From the NCBI GenBank assembly GCA_021161495.1, contig JAGHAO010000134.1:1-8985 (forward strand): a stretch of 8,985 nt of DNA, read 5' to 3'. The notes under the pieces are model-generated. The model saw only the letters and a list, made by a program, of their open reading frames with translations. It was not told the origin of the DNA and made no database searches. The position numbers and the translations under genes were made by a program. Origin of the DNA: Caldisericaceae bacterium. Its GTDB lineage: Bacteria; Caldisericota; Caldisericia; Caldisericales; Caldisericaceae. Positions 1 through 5,278 of the stretch are shown one piece after another. Numbering within the stretch: position 1 is the stretch's first letter; every line of letters starts with the position of its first letter.

Positions 1-7
1 TCTTTTC

Positions 8-32
8 GTCATTCCGGACTTGATCCGGAATC
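8..32. repeat. Short palindromic intergenic repeat
   Basis: ATTCCGGA (11-18) and TCCGGAAT (24-31) form a perfect 8-bp inverted repeat around a 5-base loop. The GTCATTCCGG...CCGGAATC layout resembles palindromic dispersed repeats found between genes in many bacteria; that family link is from memory. A degenerate relative in the opposite orientation lies at 8948-8973. There is no T-run directly after it, so it is not an obvious terminator. Confidence 0.6.
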
Positions 33-80
33 TCGTCTTTTTTCTCTTTCGGAATGCACTCTGATAAAGAAATTAAAAAC

Positions 81-114
81 GGGACCCTGAGTAAAAACAC
101 CTCAGGGTGACAAA
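81..114. repeat. Hairpin-forming repeat, left copy
   Basis: ACCCTGAG (84-91) and CTCAGGGT (101-108) are a perfect 8-bp inverted repeat with a 9-base loop, followed by GACA. By hand alignment 28 of 34 bases match the segment 8810-8843 at the other end of the window, in the same orientation. It is a member of a dispersed repeat family rather than a coding or terminator element. Confidence 0.65.
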
Positions 115-120
115 GGTGGA

Positions 121-166
121 GGGGACATCTCAGGGTGACAGGGCGGGGGACATCTCAGGGTGACAG
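121..166. repeat. Two tandem copies of a CTCAGGGTGACA repeat
   Basis: Two identical 21-base units (121-141 and 146-166) begin GGGGACAT and end CTCAGGGTGACAG, with 4 bases between them. The 12-base core CTCAGGGTGACA occurs at 101-112, 129-140 and 154-165, and as CTCAAGGTGACA at 8830-8841. The units are too close together and too few for a CRISPR array. They look like partial duplications of the right arm of the hairpin repeat at 81-114. Confidence 0.7.
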
Positions 167-677
167 AAAAGGTAGCCATTGTTTCTTATCCTGTTTATTA
201 TGTTTATGAATTACAACCATTTTAGAAAAAAGGATTAAAGGAAGAGCAAAGATTAATATCGAAACTTTTAGATTATATAGGTATAAAGAACAGGGATTTT
301 GGGTGATAAACGTCTTTTTAACATAAAAACATTAGTTAAATCTGCATTAACACAGTTCTTTCCGCACATTGCAAGGAGAAATGCGTAAATGCCCGTATAT
401 GCGAAATTTTATTCGGAGGTGTATTTACACCAAAATCATCGATTTTTGCCCGTAAAATGCAAATAAATGCTATGTTTTTTGTTAGTGTTTATCCGGGTTT
501 CTCGAGAGTGGCACGGAAGAATGCGGGTTTTTCGAATTATAGCCTGAAAACTCATAATTGGAGAAACCTTTTATTTAAGCCAAAATGCTTTTTCAGATTT
601 CCCGAAGGCAAAAGTGAAATTTTAAAAAACACCCCGCAAGCCGCATAATTTCGTAGAAACGGAGTATTTATCAAACA
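167..677. other. Intergenic region with no convincing gene
   Basis: About 500 AT-rich bases lie between the left repeats and the 3' end of the dipeptidase gene. One 63-codon open frame (457-648, plus) has no ribosome binding site at its start, no recognisable motif and a basic, low-information sequence, so I do not call it. No tRNA, riboswitch or clear terminator is visible. Two small adjacent inverted repeats at 418-446 are listed separately. Confidence 0.6.
418..446. repeat. Two adjacent small inverted repeats
   Basis: GGTGTA (418-423) and TACACC (426-431) form a perfect 6-bp inverted repeat with a 2-base centre. Immediately after, AAAATC (432-437) and GATTTT (441-446) form a second one with a 3-base loop. 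GGAGGT at 415-420 resembles a ribosome binding site but no ATG follows at a useful distance. The function is unknown; it could be an operator or chance structure in AT-rich DNA. Confidence 0.3.
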
Positions 678-1454
678 TTAAAGTATGTCTTTCAACCAGG
701 TGAATTTGGGCTTCGCCCTACCGTAAAAGGCAACTGTTCCTCTTCCTGTGCACCACGCCCAACGCTGATTTCCGTAATCGTAGTGCCACCATTCGCCGGC
801 GTAATTCCTGAACCCGGCCGATTCCATTATATTGAACAGCAACCGTCTGTTTTCGAGGATTTCTTTCTCAGTTTCGGAGAGTCTTTCTCCTTTTTCCGCT
901 TTTTCTTCGTAAAAGCGGGTAGGTGTGTTTTCCGCAATTTCGTCAAATTCGGTTCCCATATTCAAAGGGATTCCGAAAGAATCAACAATTGTAAGGTCAA
1001 CCGCCCCGCCGGTTCCGTGAGGCGGAGGTTCCGTTTCGTTTTCGGACGGAAATGCAATGAATTCTTCTGCGAGTTCGGAAATTTCTCCGCAACTTGCATT
1101 CGGGTTCTTCAATTTTAACATATCCTTCACGCGATTGTAAAGTTCCATTTGAACGGAGGCGGGCCTCCACGCATCAAACACGAGGAGCCTGAACCCCTTC
1201 GGAAGCATACTTGCGGCACGCAAAAGCCTTTTATAAGCGCCTTCACGCATATAACCTACGGGCAATGCACCTTTAATCCCCTGAATAAAATACTCCGGCT
1301 GATTAATTATCCTCTCCGGAAAAGTGTTTATGGGGACGAGCCTTTCCCCGGATTCTTCTATTTTTACCGCTCTGATCTCGTCGCAATTTTCCACCTTCAT
1401 TTTACGAATCGGAAGTGTTTTGAACTCCCTCAAAAGCAACCTTGTGTTCTTCAT
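678..1454 (-). CDS. VanX-type D-alanyl-D-alanine dipeptidase
   Basis: This is a 258-residue zinc dipeptidase of the VanX/DdpX family (peptidase M15D), which cleaves D-Ala-D-Ala. The family's metal ligands are visible: H146 and D153 in HGTGGAVD, and H224 in EWWHY, with E221 as catalytic base. The spacing equals that of VanX H116/D123/E181/H184. R97 in FDAWRP matches the transition-state arginine. There is no signal peptide, so the enzyme is probably cytoplasmic. The ATG at 1454 follows GGAGGT (1465-1470) at a 10-base spacing. No vanH, vanA or two-component genes are nearby; the divergent neighbour is an NlpC/P60 peptidase. That favours wall-peptide recycling or D-Ala salvage over vancomycin resistance. 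The family call is firm and the physiological role is inferred. Confidence 0.93.
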   Translation of the reverse strand: MKNTRLLLREFKTLPIRKMKVENCDEIRAVKIEESGERLVPINTFPERIINQPEYFIQGIKGALPVGYMREGAYKRLLRAASMLPKGFRLLVFDAWRPASVQMELYNRVKDMLKLKNPNASCGEISELAEEFIAFPSENETEPPPHGTGGAVDLTIVDSFGIPLNMGTEFDEIAENTPTRFYEEKAEKGERLSETEKEILENRRLLFNIMESAGFRNYAGEWWHYDYGNQRWAWCTGRGTVAFYGRAKPKFTWLKDIL

Positions 1455-1483
1455 ATCTTTGCATACCTCCGAATGTTAAGCGC

Positions 1484-1511
1484 ATTATACGAATTTTCCG
1501 CCTTTAAGCAA
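1484..1511 (-). promoter_or_regulatory. Promoter of the VanX-type dipeptidase gene
   Basis: On the minus strand, TATAAT (1489-1484) is a perfect -10 box. TTGCTT (1511-1506) is a fair -35 box, with a 16-bp spacer. Transcription would start near 1477, about 20 bases before the ATG, leaving room for the GGAGGT ribosome binding site. Confidence 0.6.
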
Positions 1512-1519
1512 TAGTTTGT

Positions 1520-1547
1520 TTCAAAAATCTCGCAAAACTTTTATAAT
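1520..1547 (+). promoter_or_regulatory. Promoter of the NlpC/P60 gene, likely leaderless
   Basis: TATAAT (1542-1547) is a perfect -10 box and TTCAAA (1520-1525) a weak -35 box (4 of 6), with a 16-bp spacer. The ATG at 1556 begins only 8 bases after the -10 box, so transcription would start at or next to the start codon. The promoter lies back to back with the divergent dipeptidase promoter, their -35 boxes about 8 bases apart. Confidence 0.5.
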
Positions 1548-1555
1548 AAATCCAA

Positions 1556-2731
1556 ATGGATCATACGAGCGAAAATTTATGGATAAAAAATATTAAAAAT
1601 CCGGACAAGCCACTCTTTTCGAAAGCAACAATCGAGAACTTTAATCGGGCGGTCAGCGAAAATATTTTTTCCGACAAAAACTCGGAGCCGTCGCACAATT
1701 TTTCAAGAATTATAAAGCGGGCGGGAACATTCCGCGCGTACGCCAAAAAACGGATTTTATGCGAAATCGAAGAGACAATTACTCGTTCTGTAAAATGCGA
1801 CAAATTCGCTCTTTCCGTGAAAAGGGCATCGATAAGAAGTTTGCCGACAAACGCAAATTTTCATACGGAGGATATCGAAATTGACAGAATTCAGGAAACT
1901 GGAATTGAAATAGGAGAGCCGGTAAGGGTTATTCTCCGTTCCGGAAAATGGCTTTACGCAAAAGTGCCGTTTTATGCAGGGTGGATTCGAGAAAACTCTG
2001 TTGCGTACGGAACAAAAAATCAGGTTGAAGAGTTTTATCTGTCAAAGGATTTCTGTGTTGTTACGGGTAATTACGTTTACACAATGCCCTCCTCTGACAA
2101 AAGCATTTCTTTCAAAAGGTTCGGAATGGGGGCGAAAATTCCTGCGGGAGAAGCGGAAGAAGTCGGCGGGGAAATTCACACGAACCAAATCATTGTGAAA
2201 ATTCCCGTAAGGAACAAAGGAAATCTCCTCATTAAAAACGCTTTTTTGTCCGAGAATGCAGATATTTCGCACGGATACCTTTCGCCTACGAGAAAAAATA
2301 TTGTAAAAGAAGCGCTGAAACTTGTGGGAGAACCCTACGGCTGGGGAGACAGTTTCGAAGCAAGGGATTGTTCCGGCACGATAAGAAGTATTTACAAAAC
2401 AATCGGCTTGGAACTTCCCCGCAATGCATCCGAGCAGGAAAAAATGAAATTGGGGATAAAAAAGGATTTTTCCGGTTTAAGCACGGAAGAAAAGTTAGAA
2501 CTGCTTGACGAATTTCAGCCGGGAGACCTTTTGTTTATGCAGGGCCACGTAATGATGTATTTCGGAAGAATTCGCGGAGTTCATTACATTTTTCACAATT
2601 TTCACAGAAAATACGAGAGCGGGAAAACCGTTGCCGTTAATTCCGCTCTAATAACCCCCGTTCAAATCCGGTTCGCACGCAACAAAACGGCGATTTCGGA
2701 GATCAGGACGGGAATCATAATGGAAGAATAA
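1556..2731 (+). CDS. SH3b-NlpC/P60 cell-wall peptide hydrolase
   Basis: This 391-residue protein has the layout of the NlpC/P60 enzymes with SH3b domains (Bacillus YkfC and Desulfovibrio relatives), which cut the D-Glu-diaminoacid bond in murein peptides. An N-terminal clip-like domain (about 1-60, DKPLFSKATIENFN) is followed by a first SH3b domain (about 82-150, ASIRSLPT then GWIRENSVA), a second (about 160-235), and the papain-like domain (about 243-391). The catalytic Cys is C272 in RDCSGT and the His is H331 in QGHVMMYFG; the third residue is probably H347 in YIFHNF. No signal peptide is present, unlike secreted relatives, so an intracellular recycling role fits. In-frame stop TAA at 1547-1549 and the lack of another early Met fix the start at 1556, although no ribosome binding site precedes it. 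No clear terminator follows. Confidence 0.9.
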   Translation: MDHTSENLWIKNIKNPDKPLFSKATIENFNRAVSENIFSDKNSEPSHNFSRIIKRAGTFRAYAKKRILCEIEETITRSVKCDKFALSVKRASIRSLPTNANFHTEDIEIDRIQETGIEIGEPVRVILRSGKWLYAKVPFYAGWIRENSVAYGTKNQVEEFYLSKDFCVVTGNYVYTMPSSDKSISFKRFGMGAKIPAGEAEEVGGEIHTNQIIVKIPVRNKGNLLIKNAFLSENADISHGYLSPTRKNIVKEALKLVGEPYGWGDSFEARDCSGTIRSIYKTIGLELPRNASEQEKMKLGIKKDFSGLSTEEKLELLDEFQPGDLLFMQGHVMMYFGRIRGVHYIFHNFHRKYESGKTVAVNSALITPVQIRFARNKTAISEIRTGIIMEE

Positions 2732-2792
2732 TCCGGTTTGTTTATAACTTCTTCCAAGTAAATTCTACTTTGTTCGATTTTTAACCATATAT

Positions 2793-2820
2793 TTGTGAAA
2801 ACCCCTTGACTTGTGAAAAA
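2793..2820 (+). promoter_or_regulatory. Direct repeat TTGTGAAAA around the -35 box
   Basis: TTGTGAAAA occurs at 2793-2801 and again at 2811-2819, 18 bases apart, bracketing the -35 box. TTGTGA is the half-site of the Rex operator consensus in Gram-positive bacteria (TTGTGA...TCACAA). The second halves here are poor, so Rex binding is only a suggestion. Confidence 0.3.
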
Positions 2821-2833
2821 AATCTCTTATAAT
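2806..2833 (+). promoter_or_regulatory. Promoter of the sulfur-relay operon
   Basis: TTGACT (2806-2811) and TATAAT (2828-2833) match the sigma70 consensus at 11 of 12 positions with a 16-bp spacer. Transcription should start near 2840, leaving a leader of roughly 30 bases that includes the strong AGGAGGTG ribosome binding site at 2859-2866. This is the best promoter in the window. Confidence 0.8.
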
Positions 2834-2871
2834 TGTAAATGAAAAAAATAACTTATTGAGGAGGTGTAAAT

Positions 2872-3120
2872 ATGGACGTAAAAGTTGACAAAACTATCGA
2901 CGAAAGGGGAGAAGTTTGTCCGGTTCCCGACGTGGACGCAAAAAGGGCTTGGAAATCAATGAAACCCGGTGAAGTATTAGAAGTTCTTATCGATTATCCT
3001 CTTTCGAAGGAAAGGATTCCGGCAAATGCGGAGAAAGCCGGGCACAAAGTCCTTGCAATCGAAGAAACCGGTCCGAGTGAATGGAGAATCCTCATTCAGA
3101 TCGGCGGAAACAAAAAATAG
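2872..3120 (+). CDS. TusA/SirA-family sulfur carrier protein
   Basis: This is an 82-residue member of the TusA family (also TsuB/YeeD), small cytoplasmic proteins that carry sulfur as a persulfide on one cysteine. The signature is clear: DERGEVCPVPD puts the carrier Cys at C16 in a CPxP motif, followed by MKPGEVLEV and a C-terminal ERI...GHKV segment. The length is typical. It resembles Thermotoga maritima TM0983 (recalled from memory). AGGAGGTG at 2859-2866 precedes the ATG. It is the first gene of the five-gene operon; the YeeE/YedE transporter gene starts 9 bases after its stop. In E. coli yeeD lies next to yeeE in the same way, which suggests this protein receives sulfur from the transporter and passes it to the DsrE-type partners. 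The role in the relay is inferred. Confidence 0.92.
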   Translation: MDVKVDKTIDERGEVCPVPDVDAKRAWKSMKPGEVLEVLIDYPLSKERIPANAEKAGHKVLAIEETGPSEWRILIQIGGNKK

Positions 3121-3129
3121 GAGGTAAAA

Positions 3130-4137
3130 ATGCAAGCGATCATATTAGGGCTAATCACGGGTCTTGCCTTCGGTTGGATATTGCAGAGAGGGCGCGTTTG
3201 CTTCAATTCCGCATTCCGCGACCTTTACCTTATGAAAGACAATTTCCTATTCAAGGCAATCACCTTTGCGATGGCGCTCGAACTTATCGCATTCCCTTTG
3301 ATGGCGCAACTCGGATGGATTAAATTGAATCCCAAGCCGCTCAATATCGTAGGGCAGGTAATCGGAGGGCTTATTTTCGGAATTGGTATGGTGCTTGCCG
3401 GCGGGTGCGCAAGCGGAACAACTTACAGAGTGGGTGAAGGAAACACCACTTCCTGGGTTGCCGCGTTTACTTATGCACTCACCGCAACAGCGGTAAAACA
3501 CGGAGGGCTTAACGGATTGTTAAAATGGGTTTCCCGCTTCACAGTGAAAATTACCCCCACAACATCTGCGAACCTTTATGACAAAAAGGTCGGGCCCACA
3601 CTCGCAACCGCTCTTCATATAAACCACTGGATTATTGCAATCATTCTTTCCGCTATTCTTCTTTGGTATGTGTTCGGAACGAAAACAACAAAGAGGCCCG
3701 ATGCGAAAATGAGTTGGAAGGCAATCGGACTCTGGCTCGTTCCGGTTGCGATGTTCGGATTCTGGTCAAGTTATATTTCCGGGAGGCATTACGGGCTCGG
3801 AATCACCGGAGGATGGATAAGCATAACCGAAATGTACACGCAGGGTAAAATGTTGAGCTGGGAAGGTGCCGAAATTTTGGGAATCATCATTGCGGCATTC
3901 ATATCGGCGCTTCTTGCGAAAGAATTCAAATTCAGAGTTCCCAAAAGAGGAGTGGCGTATCTTCAAACGGCAATCGGCGGCGTTCTCCTGGGACTCGGTG
4001 CAGTTCTTGCGTCCGGCTGTAACATAGGGAATTACTTCACGGGTATTCCTCAGCTTTCAATCGGTTCCATTATCGCAGGCGTTTGCTTTATCCTCGGGAA
4101 CTGGTTTATGAGTTGGATTTTATACGGGAGGTCATAA
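3130..4137 (+). CDS. YeeE/YedE-family (TsuA-like) sulfur-compound transporter
   Basis: This 335-residue integral membrane protein has about nine hydrophobic segments and the two pseudo-repeat signatures of the family: RGRVCFNSAFRD (20-31) with GGCASGTTYRVGEG (91-104), and SGCNIGNYFTGIPQ (295-308). The family member TsuA (YeeE) takes up thiosulfate through conserved cysteines. Here the cysteines are C24, C93, C297 and C319. C93 and C297 fit the two outer cysteines of the TsuA relay, but there is no cysteine between them, where I recall a third in TsuA. The substrate may therefore be thiosulfate or another sulfur or selenium species. GGAGGT overlaps the stop codon of the upstream TusA-like gene, and the next gene starts 2 bases after this one ends, indicating tight co-translation. 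Confidence 0.9.
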   Translation: MQAIILGLITGLAFGWILQRGRVCFNSAFRDLYLMKDNFLFKAITFAMALELIAFPLMAQLGWIKLNPKPLNIVGQVIGGLIFGIGMVLAGGCASGTTYRVGEGNTTSWVAAFTYALTATAVKHGGLNGLLKWVSRFTVKITPTTSANLYDKKVGPTLATALHINHWIIAIILSAILLWYVFGTKTTKRPDAKMSWKAIGLWLVPVAMFGFWSSYISGRHYGLGITGGWISITEMYTQGKMLSWEGAEILGIIIAAFISALLAKEFKFRVPKRGVAYLQTAIGGVLLGLGAVLASGCNIGNYFTGIPQLSIGSIIAGVCFILGNWFMSWILYGRS

Positions 4138-4139
4138 AG

Positions 4140-4493
4140 ATGAAAATTACAATTCAAGTGATGAAACCCGCATATACGTATGAAGATCTGGACACGGCGC
4201 TCCATATTGCGGAAGCGGCGCTGAAAAGAGGGCACGAAGTAAGGTTGTTTCTCTTCTCCGACGCTGTAATCGGCGCGAACAAATCGATAAAGCCGATTAA
4301 GATAGACAGAGTAATCCCGGAGAAGATGAAAAGCCTCATAGAAAAAGGGCTTAGAGTGGACCTCTGCGGAATTTGTATGGATTACAGGGGGCTCGGTGCG
4401 GACCACGTGATAGAGGGCGCAAACCCCAGCGGGCTTCCGGAACTTGCCACACTTGTCGAATCCAGCGACGTGTTCATTAACCTGATGGCTTAG
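4140..4493 (+). CDS. DsrE-family sulfurtransferase subunit
   Basis: This is a 117-residue DsrE/TusD-like protein. The start at 4140 is chosen because GGGAGGT (4126-4132) lies 7 bases before it and the product begins with the family's first beta strand (KITIQVM); a longer reading would overlap the transporter gene. LCGICMDYRG (75-84) holds C76 seven residues before RG, the position of the active cysteine in DsrE/TusD. A second cysteine, C79, makes a CxxC pair that I do not recall from classical DsrE. Its neighbours are the YeeE transporter and the DsrF- and DsrH-like genes. Together these resemble the TusBCD/DsrEFH complex that passes persulfide sulfur between proteins. No dsrAB, tusE or mnmA is in view, so the final acceptor is unknown. 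Confidence 0.85.
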   Translation: MKITIQVMKPAYTYEDLDTALHIAEAALKRGHEVRLFLFSDAVIGANKSIKPIKIDRVIPEKMKSLIEKGLRVDLCGICMDYRGLGADHVIEGANPSGLPELATLVESSDVFINLMA

Positions 4494-4502
4494 GAGGCGG
4501 AG

Positions 4503-4856
4503 ATGAAAAAAGTATTGTTTGTTGCATACCAGGCACCTGTTGGTGCTATTTGGGTGAACGAAACATTCAGAACGGCATTCGGAATGTACGGAGAAGATAT
4601 AGAACCCGCAGTTCTCCTTATGGACGAAGCGGTAACCGCAATTGCCGAGAGAAACGCTCCGGAACGTGTAGGGCTTCTTCCCGTAAAAATCGTGAAGAAA
4701 TATATAGAAAAATACGGAACTCCTGTTTACGCCGTGAAGGAAGACCTTGAAAAATTTCACGTGAAGGACATAGATGCGGGATGCAAGGCTCAAATCATTT
4801 CCGAAGCCGACGTGAAAAAAATCGTGCGTGACTGCGATTTCGTAATATTTATGTGA
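4503..4856 (+). CDS. DsrF/TusC-like sulfur-relay subunit
   Basis: This is a 117-residue small alpha/beta protein of the DsrE/DsrF superfamily. It begins with a hydrophobic strand (KKVLFVAYQAPVGA), followed by a helix with NETFRTAFGMYG and a strand PAVLLMDEAV, as in TusC/DsrF. Its cysteines, C94 and C111, lie near the C terminus and are not at a known active-site position. That agrees with DsrF/TusC being a structural partner without a catalytic cysteine. AGGAGG at 4492-4497 overlaps the stop of the DsrE-like gene and precedes the ATG by 5 bases. The position between DsrE- and DsrH-like genes supports the assignment, which rests partly on gene order because the sequence signature is weak. Confidence 0.75.
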   Translation: MKKVLFVAYQAPVGAIWVNETFRTAFGMYGEDIEPAVLLMDEAVTAIAERNAPERVGLLPVKIVKKYIEKYGTPVYAVKEDLEKFHVKDIDAGCKAQIISEADVKKIVRDCDFVIFM

Positions 4857-4864
4857 GGTGCGCT

Positions 4865-5140
4865 ATGGTTATAATCGTAAAATACGGCTTATATCACGAA
4901 ATTGAGAAAAGAAAAATGGAATTTGCCGAACCCGGCGACACGATCGTCCTCATACAAAACGGAGTGTTCTGGCTTCTGAATAATGAAGTGAGGAAATTCG
5001 CCCCCGAAGGTGTTAACGTTTGCGCTTTGAAGGACGATTTCCTTGCGCGGGGTTACAAGGAATCCGACACTTCCGAAAAACTGATTTCCTACGACGAGTT
5101 CATAGAAATTTTGGAAAAAGACAGAAAAACGATCGGCTGA
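4865..5140 (+). CDS. DsrH/TusB-like sulfur-relay subunit
   Basis: This is a 91-residue protein of the DsrH/TusB family. Visible signatures are MVIIVKYG at the start, DTIVLIQNGVFWLL (25-38) and LKDDFLARGY (55-64), which correspond to the family's 'D.iLLiqdGV' and 'L.eDl.aRG' segments. It resembles Thermotoga maritima TM0979 (recalled). I prefer ATG 4865 over an in-frame GTG at 4853 because GAGGTG (4855-4860) lies just before it and family members begin at this point. The only cysteine, C53, follows NV and is not at the N-terminal position of the conserved DsrH cysteine, so it may play no direct part in sulfur transfer. It is the last gene of the operon, and a hairpin terminator follows about 40 bases later. 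Confidence 0.82.
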   Translation: MVIIVKYGLYHEIEKRKMEFAEPGDTIVLIQNGVFWLLNNEVRKFAPEGVNVCALKDDFLARGYKESDTSEKLISYDEFIEILEKDRKTIG

Positions 5141-5179
5141 AGCCTTACCAAACTCCCTCCGTTTTCAGTTGGCGATAGC

Positions 5180-5206
5180 CCCCCGCGAATCCCGCGGGGG
5201 TATTTT
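5180..5206 (+). terminator. Rho-independent terminator of the sulfur operon
   Basis: CCCCCGCG (5180-5187) and CGCGGGGG (5193-5200) form a perfect GC-rich 8-bp stem with a 5-base loop, followed by TATTTT. It ends the five-gene operon just before the rex promoter region. Confidence 0.85.
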
Positions 5207-5207
5207 A

Positions 5208-5220
5208 TTGTGAATAACAA
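5208..5220 (+). promoter_or_regulatory. Candidate Rex operator upstream of rex
   Basis: TTGTGAATAACAA is an imperfect palindrome (10 of 12 non-central positions agree with its own reverse complement) with TTGT/ACAA ends typical of Rex sites. It lies 10 bases before the rex -35 box. Rex often represses its own gene, so an autoregulatory site is plausible, though it is shorter than the usual 18-bp operator. Confidence 0.4.
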
Positions 5221-5230
5221 GTGAAAAATT

Positions 5231-5258
5231 TTGCAATGAAAGAGTTTTGTATTACAAT
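5231..5258 (+). promoter_or_regulatory. Promoter of rex-ackA
   Basis: TTGCAA (5231-5236) and TACAAT (5253-5258) match the consensus at 4 and 5 of 6 positions with a 16-bp spacer. The start would fall near 5265, giving a very short leader (about 14 bases) that just includes the GGGAGGT ribosome binding site. Confidence 0.65.
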
Positions 5259-5278
5259 AGAACAAATGGGAGGTGGAT

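Noticed and set aside
101..165. Three copies of CTCAGGGTGACA resembling a CRISPR array
   Set aside because: Spacing is only 25-28 bases centre to centre, leaving no room for spacers, the units are uneven, and no cas genes are nearby.
457..648. 63-codon plus-strand open frame in the left gene-free region
   Set aside because: No ribosome binding site at its start, no recognisable domain, and a composition typical of translated non-coding AT-rich DNA.
678..1454. Vancomycin-resistance cluster
   Set aside because: Only a VanX-like dipeptidase is present; no vanH, D-Ala-D-Lac ligase or VanRS genes lie in the window, and such dipeptidases are common in sensitive bacteria.
4083..4140. Longer reading of the DsrE-like protein starting at 4083
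   Set aside because: It would overlap the transporter gene by over 50 bases and add residues absent from the family; ATG 4140 has a good ribosome binding site.
4050..4793. 247-codon minus-strand open frame across the DsrE/DsrF-like genes
   Set aside because: It is fully antisense to well-supported genes, rich in Phe, His, Cys and Arg as expected for a mirror reading, and has no motif or promoter.
4853..4867. GTG at 4853 as the DsrH-like start
   Set aside because: It would bury the GAGGTG site inside the gene; family members start at MVIIVKYG-type sequence, matching ATG 4865.
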